From the NCBI RefSeq assembly GCF_001544315.1, contig NZ_BCQG01000003.1:1-64000 (forward strand): a DNA stretch of 64,000 bases, given 5' to 3'. Of the stretch, positions 7,926-17,242 are shown in pieces. Numbering within the stretch: position 1 is the stretch's first letter; each line of letters begins with the position of its first letter. Made by a program: the position numbers and the translations under genes. The stretch comes from Geobacillus jurassicus NBRC 107829 (lineage in GTDB: Bacteria > Bacillota > Bacilli > Bacillales > Anoxybacillaceae). The notes under the pieces are model-generated. The model saw only the letters and a program-made list of their open reading frames with translations. It did not search any database and had not been told where the DNA came from.

Positions 7926-9344
7926 ATGATGACAAAGATGGTAAAAAATGGAATAATTGTCACCGCTGCAGATATATATGAGGCCGATCTCCTCATCCAA
8001 GATGGGAAAATTGCGATGATCGGGAGAAATTTAGATGAGAGCGGAGCGGAAGTGATTGATGCCAAAGGTTGTTATGTATTTCCAGGAGGCATTGATCCGC
8101 ATACTCATTTAGATATGCCGTTTGGCGGCACCGTGACAAAAGATGACTTTGAGTCGGGGACGATTGCCGCCGCATTTGGCGGGACGACAACCATTATTGA
8201 TTTTTGCTTAACGAATAAAGGCGAGCCCCTGAAAAAAGCGATTGAAACTTGGCATAACAAAGCGACGGGAAAAGCGGTGATCGATTACGGGTTCCATCTG
8301 ATGATCAGTGAAATAACAGACGAGGTGCTTGCAGAACTTCCAAAAGTGATCGAAGAAGAAGGAATCACCTCCTTTAAAGTATTTATGGCGTATAAAAACG
8401 TGTTTCAAGCTGATGATGGAACTTTGTATCGGACGCTAGTCGCGGCAAAAGAACTCGGAGCGCTTGTCATGGTGCATGCCGAGAATGGAGACGTGATTGA
8501 CTATTTAACGAAAAAAGCCTTGGAGGACGGGCATACTGATCCGATTTATCACGCATTAACGAGACCTCCAGAACTAGAAGGAGAAGCGACGGGGCGCGCC
8601 TGTCAATTGACAGAACTCGCTGATTCACAATTGTACGTCGTTCATGTATCATGCGCTCAAGCGGTAGAGAAAATTGCTGAAGCGCGCAATAAGGGGTTGA
8701 ATGTATGGGGTGAAACATGTCCGCAGTATCTAGTGCTCGATCAGTCCTATTTAGAAAAGCCGAATTTTGAAGGCGCTAAATATGTATGGTCGCCGCCGCT
8801 TCGTGAGAAATGGCATCAAGAAGTGCTATGGAATGCCTTAAAAAACGGACAGCTGCAAACGCTCGGATCCGACCAATGCTCATTTGATTTTAAAGGTCAA
8901 AAAGAATTAGGAAGAGGAGATTTTACCAAAATTCCAAATGGTGGTCCTATTATTGAGGATCGGGTGAGTATTCTTTTCAGTGAAGGAGTGAAAAAAGGGA
9001 GAATTACCCTCAACCAGTTTGTTGATATTATATCAACAAGAATTGCCAAATTGTTTGGTCTATTCCCGAAAAAAGGAACCATTGCCGTCGGTGCCGATGC
9101 GGATTTAGTCATTTTTGATCCAACGGTTGAACGGGTGATTTCAGCCGAAACACACCATATGGCTGTGGATTATAATCCATTTGAAGGGATGAAAGTAACA
9201 GGGGAACCCGTGTCGGTTTTATGTAGAGGAGAATTTGTGGTGCGTGATAAACAATTTGTCGGGAAACCGGGGTACGGCCAATATGTAAAACGCGCGAAAT
9301 ATGGGGCGCTAATGGCCGACCAAGATGTGGTGAAAATGTCATAA
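7926..9344 (+). CDS. hydA: Dihydropyrimidinase (D-hydantoinase)
   Basis: A cyclic amidohydrolase of about 471 residues, closely resembling the D-hydantoinase of Geobacillus stearothermophilus. If the protein starts at the second ATG (7929), the metal ligands fall at H58, H60, carboxylated K150 (FKVFMAYK), H183 (MVHAENG), H239 (YVVHVSC) and D315 (GSDQCSFDF). These are the numbers I recall for that enzyme. The AAGGAGG at 7914-7920 is also better spaced for 7929. It opens dihydrouracil and dihydrothymine to N-carbamoyl-beta-amino acids, the step between PreTA and beta-ureidopropionase. It is the fourth gene of the operon. Confidence 0.95.
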   Translation: MMTKMVKNGIIVTAADIYEADLLIQDGKIAMIGRNLDESGAEVIDAKGCYVFPGGIDPHTHLDMPFGGTVTKDDFESGTIAAAFGGTTTIIDFCLTNKGEPLKKAIETWHNKATGKAVIDYGFHLMISEITDEVLAELPKVIEEEGITSFKVFMAYKNVFQADDGTLYRTLVAAKELGALVMVHAENGDVIDYLTKKALEDGHTDPIYHALTRPPELEGEATGRACQLTELADSQLYVVHVSCAQAVEKIAEARNKGLNVWGETCPQYLVLDQSYLEKPNFEGAKYVWSPPLREKWHQEVLWNALKNGQLQTLGSDQCSFDFKGQKELGRGDFTKIPNGGPIIEDRVSILFSEGVKKGRITLNQFVDIISTRIAKLFGLFPKKGTIAVGADADLVIFDPTVERVISAETHHMAVDYNPFEGMKVTGEPVSVLCRGEFVVRDKQFVGKPGYGQYVKRAKYGALMADQDVVKMS

Positions 9345-9424
9345 CGTAAATGAATCACTGAACACAAACAAGCTGTGCCTGGCAGTGGGGATGCGGGTCA
9401 CGACGAGAAGCGGGGGGGGGTGCG

Positions 9425-9655
9425 ATGACTTACCATCAGTTTCTGCGTGAGCGAGAAAAGATCGATTACTTAATGGAACAAGGATACTATATGAAAAGCG
9501 TAAAAGAAAATTTAAGTGGATCGTTTGTTGAATTTGAGAAAGCAGGCTCTTTGTCAGAAACAAGAGATATCCAAACACTGCATATTACAAACGCTGACGC
9601 ACGCAAATATTTTTCGTCATTATTAATCCGCCAGCTCAGAACACACCATAAATAG
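9425..9655 (+). CDS. Small hypothetical protein at the end of the pyrimidine operon, 76 aa
   Basis: Not recognised. The 76-residue product is soluble and charged, with an amphipathic N-terminus (MTYHQFLREREKIDYLMEQGY) and no Cys. A run of eight G (9412-9419) serves as an atypical ribosome binding site a few bases before the ATG. It lies 80 nt after the dihydropyrimidinase gene and just before the operon terminator (9684-9744), so it is probably the last operon gene. The poly-G tract could slip and vary translation. Confidence 0.6.
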   Translation: MTYHQFLREREKIDYLMEQGYYMKSVKENLSGSFVEFEKAGSLSETRDIQTLHITNADARKYFSSLLIRQLRTHHK

Positions 9656-9683
9656 AGCGAGAAGAGCGATGTACATCGCGATA

Positions 9684-9748
9684 AGCGCCGGAACGAGTTC
9701 CTCTATATATCCTCAATCATTATAGAGGCAGGACCGGCGCTTTGATTT
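9684..9748 (+). terminator. Terminator of the pyrimidine operon
   Basis: AAGCGCCGG (from 9684) pairs with CCGGCGCTTT (about 9734-9743). An inner CCTCTATA..TATAGAGG stem lies in the loop, and TGATTTTC follows. Confidence 0.6.
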
Positions 9749-9781
9749 TCAGGAAACAGAGCGGTGAACCGCCCAAATGTA

Positions 9782-9833
9782 TGTCACATTTCATAACATA
9801 AAACGAGATCGATGATGTTGCTTTCTGTATAAT
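9782..9833 (+). promoter_or_regulatory. TnrA-type promoter of the pucR-like gene
   Basis: TGTCACATTTCATAACA (9782-9798) is an exact TGTNA-N7-TNACA nitrogen box. A consensus TATAAT lies at 9828-9833. The box centre would sit about 50 bp upstream of the predicted start near 9840, which is the classical position of TnrA-activated promoters in Bacillus. No separate -35 hexamer is evident, as expected for activation. Confidence 0.7.
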
Positions 9834-9963
9834 GGAACGTAAGAAGCCATATATAGACAAGCCGTTACATAAACATTGATAGAAGCAGGAGCGACCGTTT
9901 ACGCTGCCTAATATAGTAAAATGGCATTGCCATGATCGGTGTAAAGGGAGTGAAACAAAGTGT

Positions 9964-11593
9964 ATGAAGACTCCTACATTAACGGTTTCTGATATTCTAA
10001 AGCGGAAACATTTTGAACATGTTGAAGTGGTTGCAGGGCATAACGGGCTCAACCGCACTGTAAAATGGGTTCATGTTGTCGAGGTTGCGAAAATCCATCA
10101 TCTGTTAAACGGAAAAGAGCTGATTTTATCTACTGGGGTGGGATGGAAGGAAAATAAGGAATTGTTTCGATCGTTTGTAGAACAGCTTATCGACTGTGAC
10201 GCTTCGGGATTATGCATTGAAATCGGCATGCATACTCCTTCTGTTCCGCAAGAAGTAATCGATTTAGCGAATGCGCATCACTTTCCAATCATTCTCTTTC
10301 TCAAAGAAGTGCCTTTCGTCGAGATCACCCAAGACATCCACACTTATTTAATTAACCAACACTATGAAATCATCTCCGGACTAGAATCATATTCACAGCA
10401 ATTAAACAAAAAATTACTTTCGATGGATCATTATAGTGAAATCTTAAAACTATTGCACCACTATTCGGGACATCAAGTGATTTTTAAAATAAACGGCAGA
10501 GAGGTGGAGGTATTTCCTAAATACAGCAAAACATTTAAGGAAGAGCAGCTGATAGTTGGCGACAACGTAGCTTCGAAGAAAAAAGTGGCCACCCAACCGA
10601 TCCAATTTCTCGGGAATGAATATGCCGAGCTGTCCATTGTGTCAACCGGAAAGGAAATCAGCGAGTTTGATCTGCTGATTTTGGATCGTACGGCAACTGC
10701 GCTAGCGCAGCATTTGCTTCGTGATTTGTATGTCGATGAAAAAAAGAGAGTAGAAGAAAATGAGTGGTTGAAAAGCTGGCTAGAGGGAGAGCATCCTATT
10801 GAAAGTGTGTTTAGTTATTTGGCTGAGTATGGGGCAGAGCCAAATCCAAAAGGAGGGACGGTGCTTGTCGTCCGTTTTAAATCTTCAATGAAGCAATGCT
10901 CGAATTTAGACATGATTTATTTTAAAGTGCTATGCCGGACGATTTTTGAACAACAAGGTTTTTCAACATTTCCTGTGGATTTTCATAGCAGCATCGTATT
11001 TATTATGATCAATAACAGAGAAATGAAAACATGGAAAAGCCGAATGAAAATAGGACTGAATTCCTTGCTTGAATCGGATTATATTCATAAAGAAGAAATT
11101 GCCTCAATTTGTTGTCGGGGTCGGAAAATTTATCGAAAATGTTTCTCATATGGACAAAAGTTATCGGACGGCTTTAGAGACGATCAAAATTCAACATCAT
11201 CTTGGCGGCAGAGCTAATAGCTGTTTTTACGAGGATTTGCATATCTATCGAATTATTTCCCTTATTCATAAATACAATGATTTATATGAAGTCGTCATGG
11301 AATACTTAGAGCCTGTTCTTCAATACGATGAAAAGTATAATGGGAACTTGCTGGAAACGTTAAAGGTATATTTGGCGTGTAACGGTTCAAAAAAAGAAAC
11401 TGCACAACGACTATTTGTCGTTAGGCAAACACTGTACCATCGGATTCAAAAACTAGAGTCGCTTTTAGGCGAGGATTTTATGAATCCGGAAAAACGGCTC
11501 GCTATTGAGTTTATGATCAAGGCATATGAATATTTGCATTCGCAAAATATGGAAAATAAATATGTGCAGCATGATCGGCTGCGAAGATTATAA
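9964..11593 (+). pseudogene. PucR/CdaR-family transcriptional regulator, interrupted by a +1 frameshift
   Basis: Two overlapping frames together encode one PucR-family regulator of about 540 residues. The first frame (9964-11217) carries the PucR N-terminal domain (VSDILKRKHFEHVEVVAG..NRTVKWVHVVEV) and the central GGDEF-like region. The second frame, usable from about 11099 to 11593, carries the rest (FVVGVGKFIENVSHMDKSYRTA) and the C-terminal helix-turn-helix (GSKKETAQRLFVVRQTLYHRIQKLE). Dropping one A from the AAA at 11096-11098 restores a continuous protein. Without the repair the product lacks its DNA-binding domain. Its place between two pyrimidine catabolic transcription units makes it the likely pathway regulator. 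A sequencing error is possible. Confidence 0.8.
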
Positions 11594-11599
11594 GAAGTA

Positions 11600-11657
11600 T
11601 CCCCCTCTGAGAAGCGAAAAAGCAGAAGATGCCATAGGCTTCTAGGGGGGATTTCTT
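11600..11657 (+). terminator. Terminator after the pucR-like gene
   Basis: ATCCCCCTCTGAGAAGC at 11600 onward pairs with GCTTCTAGGGGGGAT (ending 11652) and is followed by TTCTTTG. Confidence 0.6.
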
Positions 11658-11813
11658 TGTAAAAACATCCATGAGCAACTTTTGTTTTTCACCTGACATG
11701 AAAATGGCCGCCAAAGGAGCGCGTTTTCACAGAAAATTTGGTCACATTGTGGAATAAATAGGCTAATCGCTTTTACGCTTTGTCTAGTGAAGGTCCTCAA
11801 AAATTGGAGGATA

Positions 11814-11835
11814 ATTTTGTGTAACAATACAAAAT
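11814..11835. promoter_or_regulatory. Inverted repeat upstream of malonate-semialdehyde dehydrogenase gene
   Basis: ATTTTGT (11814-11820) and ACAAAAT (11829-11835) form a perfect 7-bp inverted repeat with an 8-nt spacer, 43 bp before the start codon. It is a candidate operator; the regulator is unknown. Confidence 0.4.
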
Positions 11836-11878
11836 ATTTAGATCCTGAACAAAGAATAGGGATAAGGAGGAGAATCTG

Positions 11879-13345
11879 ATGTCCATCACCAAACCGGAAA
11901 CAACGGTTCTCAAAAACTATATCGGTGGACAATGGGTGGCATCGAGCGGCACGGAAACGCTAGAAGTCCCGAACCCAGCGACTGGGGAGGTGTTGGCGCG
12001 CGTTCCGATCTCAACCAAAGAGGATGTCGATCAAGCGGTGCAAGCAGCTAAGAAAGCGTTTGCGACATGGAAAGATGTCCCTGTTCCAAAACGGGCGCGG
12101 ATTATGTTTTCATTTCACCATTTGTTAAACCAGCATCATGAGGAATTAGCCGAGCTTGTCGTACAGGAAAATGGCAAAGCGTATAAAGAAGCGTACGGAG
12201 AAATTCAACGGGGGATTGAATGCGTGGAGTTTGCGGCCGGCGCTCCGACGTTGCTGATGGGGGAATCGCTGGCGAATATTGCGGAAGAGATTGACTCCGA
12301 AATGTTTCGTTATCCGTTGGGAGTTGTGGCAGGGATCACTCCGTTCAATTTCCCCATGATGGTGCCGCTTTGGATGTTCCCATTGGCGATTGTGTGCGGC
12401 AATACGTTTGTATTGAAGCCATCGGAACGGACGCCCATTTTGGCCAATAAGCTAGCAGAACTGTTTACGGAGGCAGGTGCCCCTCCTGGGGTGCTCAATG
12501 TCGTTCATGGAGCGTATGAGGTGGTCAATGCCCTGATTGATCATGAAGATATTCGTGCGATTTCATTTGTTGGTTCACAGCCAGTGGCCAAGTATGTGTA
12601 CGAACAGGCAGCGGCGCAAGGCAAACGCGTGCAGGCATTATCGGGGGCGAAAAACCATCATATTGTTATGCCAGATGCGGATGTAGAGACGGCCGTGCAA
12701 CATGTGATCAGCTCAGCGTTTGGCAGCGCGGGCCAGCGTTGCATGGCTTGCAGTGCAGTGGTGATTGTGGGGGAAAACGAAACGTTTGTCCGTCGGTTGA
12801 AACAAAAAGCGGATGAGTTGATTATTGGGAATGGCATGGATCCGGAAGTGTTATTAACCCCGGTCATTCGGCAGTCTCATCGCGAAAAGGTACTAGGCTA
12901 CATTCAAAAAGGGATTGAAGAGGGGGCGGTATTGCTTCGCGATGGGCGAAAGGAAATGGATGATAGACCCGAAGGCAATTTTTTAGGTCCGACGATTTTT
13001 GATCATGTTACCCCGAATATGACGATTGCGAAAGAAGAGATATTCGCGCCGGTATTAAGTTTGCTGAGGGCCAATGATTTAGATGAAGCGCTCAGCTATA
13101 TTCGGAAGTCTCGGTATGGGAACGGGGCGACGATTTATACAAAGGATGCCAAGGCCGTCCGGAAATTTCGTGAAGAGGCCGATGCAGGGATGCTGGGCAT
13201 TAACGTCGGCGTGCCGGCGACGATGGCGTTTTTCCCGTTCTCTGGCTGGAAGGATTCGTTTTACGGCGATCTTCATGTAAACGGAAAAGATGGCGTGAAT
13301 TTTTACACGCGCAAAAAAATGATTACTTCCCGATTTGATTTCTAA
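11879..13345 (+). CDS. mmsA: CoA-acylating methylmalonate/malonate-semialdehyde dehydrogenase
   Basis: A 488-residue aldehyde dehydrogenase superfamily protein of the CoA-acylating MSDH group (IolA/MmsA). It has the cofactor-binding stretch [15 protein letters not shown], the [14 protein letters not shown] segment and the nucleophile Cys in [12 protein letters not shown]. It would convert malonate semialdehyde to acetyl-CoA and CO2, and methylmalonate semialdehyde to propionyl-CoA. Those substrates arise when the aminotransferase encoded next deaminates beta-alanine or beta-aminoisobutyrate. AAGGAGGAGAATCTG precedes the ATG. The next gene starts 24 nt downstream, so the two form an operon. 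A role in inositol catabolism is less likely because no iol genes are nearby. Confidence 0.9.
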   Translation: MSITKPETTVLKNYIGGQWVASSGTETLEVPNPATGEVLARVPISTKEDVDQAVQAAKKAFATWKDVPVPKRARIMFSFHHLLNQHHEELAELVVQENGKAYKEAYGEIQRGIECVEFAAGAPTLLMGESLANIAEEIDSEMFRYPLGVVAGITPFNFPMMVPLWMFPLAIVCGNTFVLKPSERTPILANKLAELFTEAGAPPGVLNVVHGAYEVVNALIDHEDIRAISFVGSQPVAKYVYEQAAAQGKRVQALSGAKNHHIVMPDADVETAVQHVISSAFGSAGQRCMACSAVVIVGENETFVRRLKQKADELIIGNGMDPEVLLTPVIRQSHREKVLGYIQKGIEEGAVLLRDGRKEMDDRPEGNFLGPTIFDHVTPNMTIAKEEIFAPVLSLLRANDLDEALSYIRKSRYGNGATIYTKDAKAVRKFREEADAGMLGINVGVPATMAFFPFSGWKDSFYGDLHVNGKDGVNFYTRKKMITSRFDF

Positions 13346-13368
13346 AATAGAAAGGAGTTCGCCAAGTA

Positions 13369-14721
13369 ATGACAACAAAACAAGCCTACCATCTGTGGCT
13401 CGACAAAGATGCCCGATATATTTGGCATTCGATGAAGCCATATAACCCACAAGCAACGCTGATTGCGGCCGAAGCGAAAGGCTGCTGGGTGACGGATGTA
13501 GCTGGCAATCAGTATTTGGATGCGATGGCCGGGCTCTGGTGCGTCAACGTAGGCTACGGGCGCGAGGAACTCGCCGAAGCGGCGTATGAGCAACTGAAGA
13601 CGCTGGCGTATTTCCCGTTGACGCAAAGCCATCGGCCGGCGATCGAGCTTGGGGAAAAGCTCAACGAACTGTTGGGCGATGAGTATGTCATCTTCTTTTC
13701 CAACAGCGGGTCGGAAGCGAACGAAACGGCGTTTAAAATCGCCCGCCAATACCACCAGCAGCGCGGGGAGCATCATCGGTACAAAATCATTTCCCGCTAC
13801 CGGGCGTACCACGGCAACTCGATGGGGGCGCTCTCAGCGACCGGGCAGGCGCAGCGGAAATACAAATACGAGCCGCTCGCCCCAGGTTTCATCCATGTGC
13901 CGCCGCCGGATGGCTACCGCGACCCCGATTCAGCTGACGATCCGCGCCAGCTGCGGGCGGTAAAGGCCATTGACGATGTCATGACGTGGGAGTTGAGCGA
14001 AACGATCGCCGCGGTCATCATGGAGCCGATCATCACCGGGGGCGGAGTGCTCATTCCTCCGGACGGGTATATGAAAGCGGTCAAAGAAGTATGCGAAAAG
14101 CACGGCGCCTTGCTCATTGTCGATGAAGTCATCTGCGGCTTTGGCCGGACGGGAAAAGCGTTCGGATTTCTAAACTACGGCGTCAAGCCAGACATCATCA
14201 CGATGGCGAAAGGCATTACGAGCGCATATTTGCCGCTGGCGGCAACGGCGGTGCGGAAAGAGATTTATGAGGCGTTTAAAGGAACGGAAGAATACGATTA
14301 CTTCCGCCATGTCAATACATTTGGCGGCCACCCGGCTGCTTGTGCGGTTGCGCTAAAGAATATTGAGATCATGAAGATGGAGCGGCTGTTTGACCGCTCG
14401 CGCGAAGCAGGGGAATGGCTGCTTGATGAGCTAAAAACGAACTTGGCCGATCACCCGTATGTCGGCGATGTGCGCGGCAAAGGGCTGCTCGTCGGCATTG
14501 AACTTGTCGCTGACAAAGCGACGAAAGAGCCGCTCGATGTGTCACTTGTCAATCAAGTGATCAATCGATGCAAAGAAAACGGCCTCATCATTGGCAAGAA
14601 CGGAACGACGGTCGCCGGATACAACAACGTGCTCACCTTATCGCCGCCGCTTTGCATCACGGATGATGAACTTTCGTTTGTGGTCCGTGTCTTGACCGGG
14701 GCGTTAGCGGCAATTAAATAG
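13369..14721 (+). CDS. Class III omega-amino acid:pyruvate aminotransferase (beta-alanine aminotransferase)
   Basis: A 450-residue PLP-dependent class III aminotransferase. Visible landmarks are the SGSEANETAFKIARQYH phosphate loop, the PLP-contacting Asp in LLIVDEVICGFGRTGK and the Schiff-base Lys in TMAKGITSAYLPL. It probably moves the amino group of beta-alanine or beta-aminoisobutyrate to pyruvate, giving malonate semialdehyde for the dehydrogenase encoded just upstream. Codon use is visibly more GC-rich than in the pyrimidine operon to its left and matches the core genes to its right. A strong terminator follows at 14728-14762. Confidence 0.88.
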   Translation: MTTKQAYHLWLDKDARYIWHSMKPYNPQATLIAAEAKGCWVTDVAGNQYLDAMAGLWCVNVGYGREELAEAAYEQLKTLAYFPLTQSHRPAIELGEKLNELLGDEYVIFFSNSGSEANETAFKIARQYHQQRGEHHRYKIISRYRAYHGNSMGALSATGQAQRKYKYEPLAPGFIHVPPPDGYRDPDSADDPRQLRAVKAIDDVMTWELSETIAAVIMEPIITGGGVLIPPDGYMKAVKEVCEKHGALLIVDEVICGFGRTGKAFGFLNYGVKPDIITMAKGITSAYLPLAATAVRKEIYEAFKGTEEYDYFRHVNTFGGHPAACAVALKNIEIMKMERLFDRSREAGEWLLDELKTNLADHPYVGDVRGKGLLVGIELVADKATKEPLDVSLVNQVINRCKENGLIIGKNGTTVAGYNNVLTLSPPLCITDDELSFVVRVLTGALAAIK

Positions 14722-14727
14722 AAGGAC

Positions 14728-14762
14728 AAACGCCAGCTGGATCGACAGGCTGGCGTTTTGTT
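14728..14762 (+). terminator. Rho-independent terminator
   Basis: AAACGCCAGC (14728-14737) pairs perfectly with GCTGGCGTTT (14749-14758), followed by TGTTT. Confidence 0.85.
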
Positions 14763-14904
14763 TGCCTTCGTGCAGGCAGTCAAGGGGAAATGGAAGCGAG
14801 CGGCTGGTGTTAGACTTTTGTGCCGGACGAAGAAGGGAAGAAAGGAATCGGGCATTCGTTCGTCGAATTAGACTAGTGAGAGATACATCGTGTAAAGGGG
14901 GAGA

Positions 14905-15894
14905 ATGATGTCCGCATTTCAAGCGTTTGTTGTCAACAAAACCGAAACGGAATTTACAGCCGGCGTGCAGACGATTTCCATGGATGATTTGCCGGAAGGC
15001 GATGTCCTTGTCCGCGTCCATTATTCGAGCGTGAACTACAAAGACGGGCTGGCCTCGATTCCAGACGGCAAAATCGTGAAAACGTATCCGTTTGTGCCTG
15101 GGATTGACTTGGCTGGGGTGGTTGTCTCGTCGCAACATCCGCGTTTCCGCGAAGGGGACGAAGTGGTTGCGACCGGCTACGAAATTGGCGTCACTCACTT
15201 CGGCGGCTACAGCGAATACGCCCGCCTGCATGGCGATTGGATCGTGCCTCTGCCGAAAGGGTTGACGTTAAGAGAAGCGATGGCGATCGGCACGGCTGGG
15301 TTTACGGCGGCGTTGTCCATTCATCGTCTTGAGGAGCACGGGCTGACGCCGGAGCGCGGGCCGGTGCTCGTCACTGGGGCGACGGGCGGCGTTGGGAGTT
15401 TGGCCGTATCGATGCTCGCCAAGCGCGGCTACACGGTGGAGGCGAGCACAGGCAAAGCGGCGGAGCACGACTATTTGCGCGCCCTCGGCGCCAAGGAAGT
15501 ATTGACGCGCGAAGACGTCACCGCGGAACGCATCCGTCCGCTCGATAAGCAGCGTTGGGCGGCGGCGGTCGATCCGGTCGGCGGCCGGACGCTGGCGACG
15601 GTGTTAAGCCGCATCCGCTATGGCGGAGCCGTGGCGGTGAGCGGGCTGACCGGAGGGGCGGAAGTGCCGACAACGGTTCATCCATTCATTTTGCGTGGCG
15701 TCAGCTTGCTTGGCATCGATTCCGTCTATTGTCCAATGGATTTGCGCCTGCGCATTTGGGAACGGCTCGCTGGCGACTTAAAGCCGGATTTGGAGCGGAT
15801 TGCCCAAGAAATTACGCTTCATGAACTGCCTTGGGCGCTCGAGCGCATTTTGCGCGGCGAGCTGCGCGGCCGGACGGTCGTGCGGCTGGCCTGA
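14905..15894 (+). CDS. YhdH/YhfP (AcuI-like) NADPH quinone oxidoreductase / acryloyl-CoA reductase family
   Basis: A 329-residue zinc-less medium-chain dehydrogenase/reductase. Family landmarks are the N-terminal SVNYKDGLA, the PGIDLAGVV segment and the NADPH-binding VTGATGGVGSLA. The YhdH/YhfP subgroup includes acryloyl-CoA reductase AcuI, which detoxifies acryloyl-CoA. Here that activity could relate to three-carbon CoA intermediates, but this is inference. Tandem ATGs occur at 14905 and 14908; the AAAGGGGG at 14894-14901 fits the second better. It is a single-gene unit between a terminator and a dhaK remnant. Confidence 0.85.
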   Translation: MMSAFQAFVVNKTETEFTAGVQTISMDDLPEGDVLVRVHYSSVNYKDGLASIPDGKIVKTYPFVPGIDLAGVVVSSQHPRFREGDEVVATGYEIGVTHFGGYSEYARLHGDWIVPLPKGLTLREAMAIGTAGFTAALSIHRLEEHGLTPERGPVLVTGATGGVGSLAVSMLAKRGYTVEASTGKAAEHDYLRALGAKEVLTREDVTAERIRPLDKQRWAAAVDPVGGRTLATVLSRIRYGGAVAVSGLTGGAEVPTTVHPFILRGVSLLGIDSVYCPMDLRLRIWERLAGDLKPDLERIAQEITLHELPWALERILRGELRGRTVVRLA

Positions 15895-15976
15895 TTGGGG
15901 AAAATCGCGGTTTTTCCCTTCCAAATATTAGGTTGGGATTCCCTTTTATCATTCTTGGTCGAGGGGGAGAGGAATC

Positions 15977-16117
15977 TTGAAGAAATTGATCAATGATCCA
16001 CAGCGCGTAGTGGATGATATGTTGAAAGGATTTGTGGCCTCCCATTCTCGGCAAGTGAGACGAATTCCGGGGACGAATGTGATTGTCCGGAAGGAAAGCG
16101 GCGAAACAAATGGTTAA
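15977..16117 (+). pseudogene. dhaK: Remnant of dihydroxyacetone kinase subunit DhaK (N-terminal 46 codons)
   Basis: The frame begins TTG and reads LKKLINDPQRVVDDML, then VRRIPGTNVIVRKES, which is the characteristic DhaK N-terminus. It stops at codon 47, just before the place where DhaK continues into its glycine-rich SGGGSGHEP loop. A GAGGGGGAGAGG ribosome binding site is still present. No dhaL, dhaM or rest of dhaK follows. It is a deletion remnant of a glycerone kinase locus; expression as a short peptide cannot be excluded. Confidence 0.75.
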
Positions 16118-16164
16118 AATCGCAAAATAAGCCCTTGAAAAAACGCTCTCGTTTTGTTCAACGG

Positions 16165-16200
16165 GAAGGGGAAAGAGGCGTCTCCCCTTCTCTTTTCTTT
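16165..16200 (+). terminator. Terminator between dhaK remnant and gltC
   Basis: GAAGGGGA (16165-16172) pairs with TCCCCTTC (16183-16190), followed by TCTTTTCTTT. It probably once ended the dha operon. Confidence 0.65.
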
Positions 16201-16208
16201 AGTGCTTC

Positions 16209-17117
16209 TTACCCGAGCTGATACCGCTCCAGCTCGGAGAAAAAGTCTTTCACAAACCGGTAAAACACTTTCACCGACGGAGCCAATTCGTGATGGTCGG
16301 AGACGATGATGCCGACATTTCGCTTCACTTGCGGCATTTCAATCGGCACTTTGGCGGCGTAGCGAAGCAAGCTTTCCGACAGGGCGCTCTCCGGCAAGAG
16401 GGTGACGCCGATGCCGGCGGAGACAAGCCCTTTAATGGCATCGAGATCTTCGCCTTCCGATGAAATGTTGGGCGAAAATCCGGCTTGGTGGCAAGCGTCA
16501 ATGACGATTTGATGCAAAATGTATCCCTTTGGGAACGTGACAAACGGGTCGTGGCGCAATTCGTTTAACACGATCCGGTCGCGGCGAGCGAGCGGATGGC
16601 TGTTCGGCAGGAGGGCGGCAAACGGTTCAGAAAATAAAATTTCCCCTTTGATGCCGATTTCGCGTGCGGGAATCGGTCCAAGAAAGGCCAAATCAATTTC
16701 CCGTTTTTTCACCGCTTCGATTAAATAATAGTACGACCCTTGGCGGAGATGGAACGAGACGTTCGGGTGCTCTGTTTTAAAGGCGGAGATGACCATCGGC
16801 ATCATATGGCTCGCCAGGCTTGTCGGAAACCCGATTTTAATCGTCCCGCGCTCCGGGTCTAAATATTCTTCGATTTGTTGCTTTGCATCATCCACCGCCT
16901 TCAACACCGCCTCGGCGTGCGGCAAAAAGTGGCGGCCGATGGGGGTGAGCTTCACGTTCCGCCCTTCTCGTTCAAAGAGCTGCACACCAAGCTCCGCCTC
17001 TAAGTTTGCGATTTGCCGGCTGATCGCCGACTGCGCGACATGGAGGGCATCGGCGGCTTCGGAGACGTGTTCGCGCCGGGCGACTTCCACGAAATATTGC
17101 AGTTGCCGCAACTCCAT
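16209..17117 (-). CDS. gltC: LysR-family activator of glutamate synthase, GltC
   Basis: A 302-residue LysR regulator. The N-terminal winged HTH ([35 protein letters not shown]) precedes a periplasmic-binding-like effector domain. It is transcribed away from gltA with 125 bp between them, the classical gltC-gltAB arrangement in Bacillus. There GltC responds to 2-oxoglutarate and glutamate to switch on glutamate synthase. Candidate operator dyads lie in the shared intergenic region. The AGGAGGGAG ribosome binding site on the minus strand is strong. Confidence 0.92.
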   Translation of the reverse strand: MELRQLQYFVEVARREHVSEAADALHVAQSAISRQIANLEAELGVQLFEREGRNVKLTPIGRHFLPHAEAVLKAVDDAKQQIEEYLDPERGTIKIGFPTSLASHMMPMVISAFKTEHPNVSFHLRQGSYYYLIEAVKKREIDLAFLGPIPAREIGIKGEILFSEPFAALLPNSHPLARRDRIVLNELRHDPFVTFPKGYILHQIVIDACHQAGFSPNISSEGEDLDAIKGLVSAGIGVTLLPESALSESLLRYAAKVPIEMPQVKRNVGIIVSDHHELAPSVKVFYRFVKDFFSELERYQLG

Positions 17118-17138
17118 TTTTCTCCCTCCTTTTGATTG

Positions 17139-17164
17139 ATCGCAAAATGAGATGGATTTTATCT
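17139..17164. promoter_or_regulatory. Candidate GltC operator dyads
   Basis: Two overlapping LysR-type dyads lie just upstream of gltC: ATCGCAAAATGAGAT (17139-17153) and AGATGGATTTTATCT (17150-17164). Both have ATC/GAT-type half-sites consistent with T-N11-A, and overlapping boxes are known at gltC-gltAB in B. subtilis. The assignment is by pattern and position only. Confidence 0.45.
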
Positions 17165-17242
17165 AAATTATATATTGTTTATATTAATTTTGAAAACTAC
17201 AATGAATATTACAGACAATTCGGAACGGGAGGGGAAGGCAGC

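Larger units (their letters stand above)
9656..9963. other. Intergenic control region before the PucR-type regulator
   Basis: A 308-bp gene-free region holding the operon terminator (9684-9744), a perfect TnrA box (9782-9798) and a consensus -10 (9828-9833). Nothing else was seen. Confidence 0.6.

Noticed and set aside
15897-15919. GGGGAAAA..TTTTTCCC hairpin after the AcuI-like gene as terminator
   Set aside because: The stem is short and A/T-rich, with no T run after it; too weak to call.
17118-17242. TnrA box between gltC and gltA
   Set aside because: TGTTTATATTAATTTTG is the closest stretch and fails the TNACA half-site.
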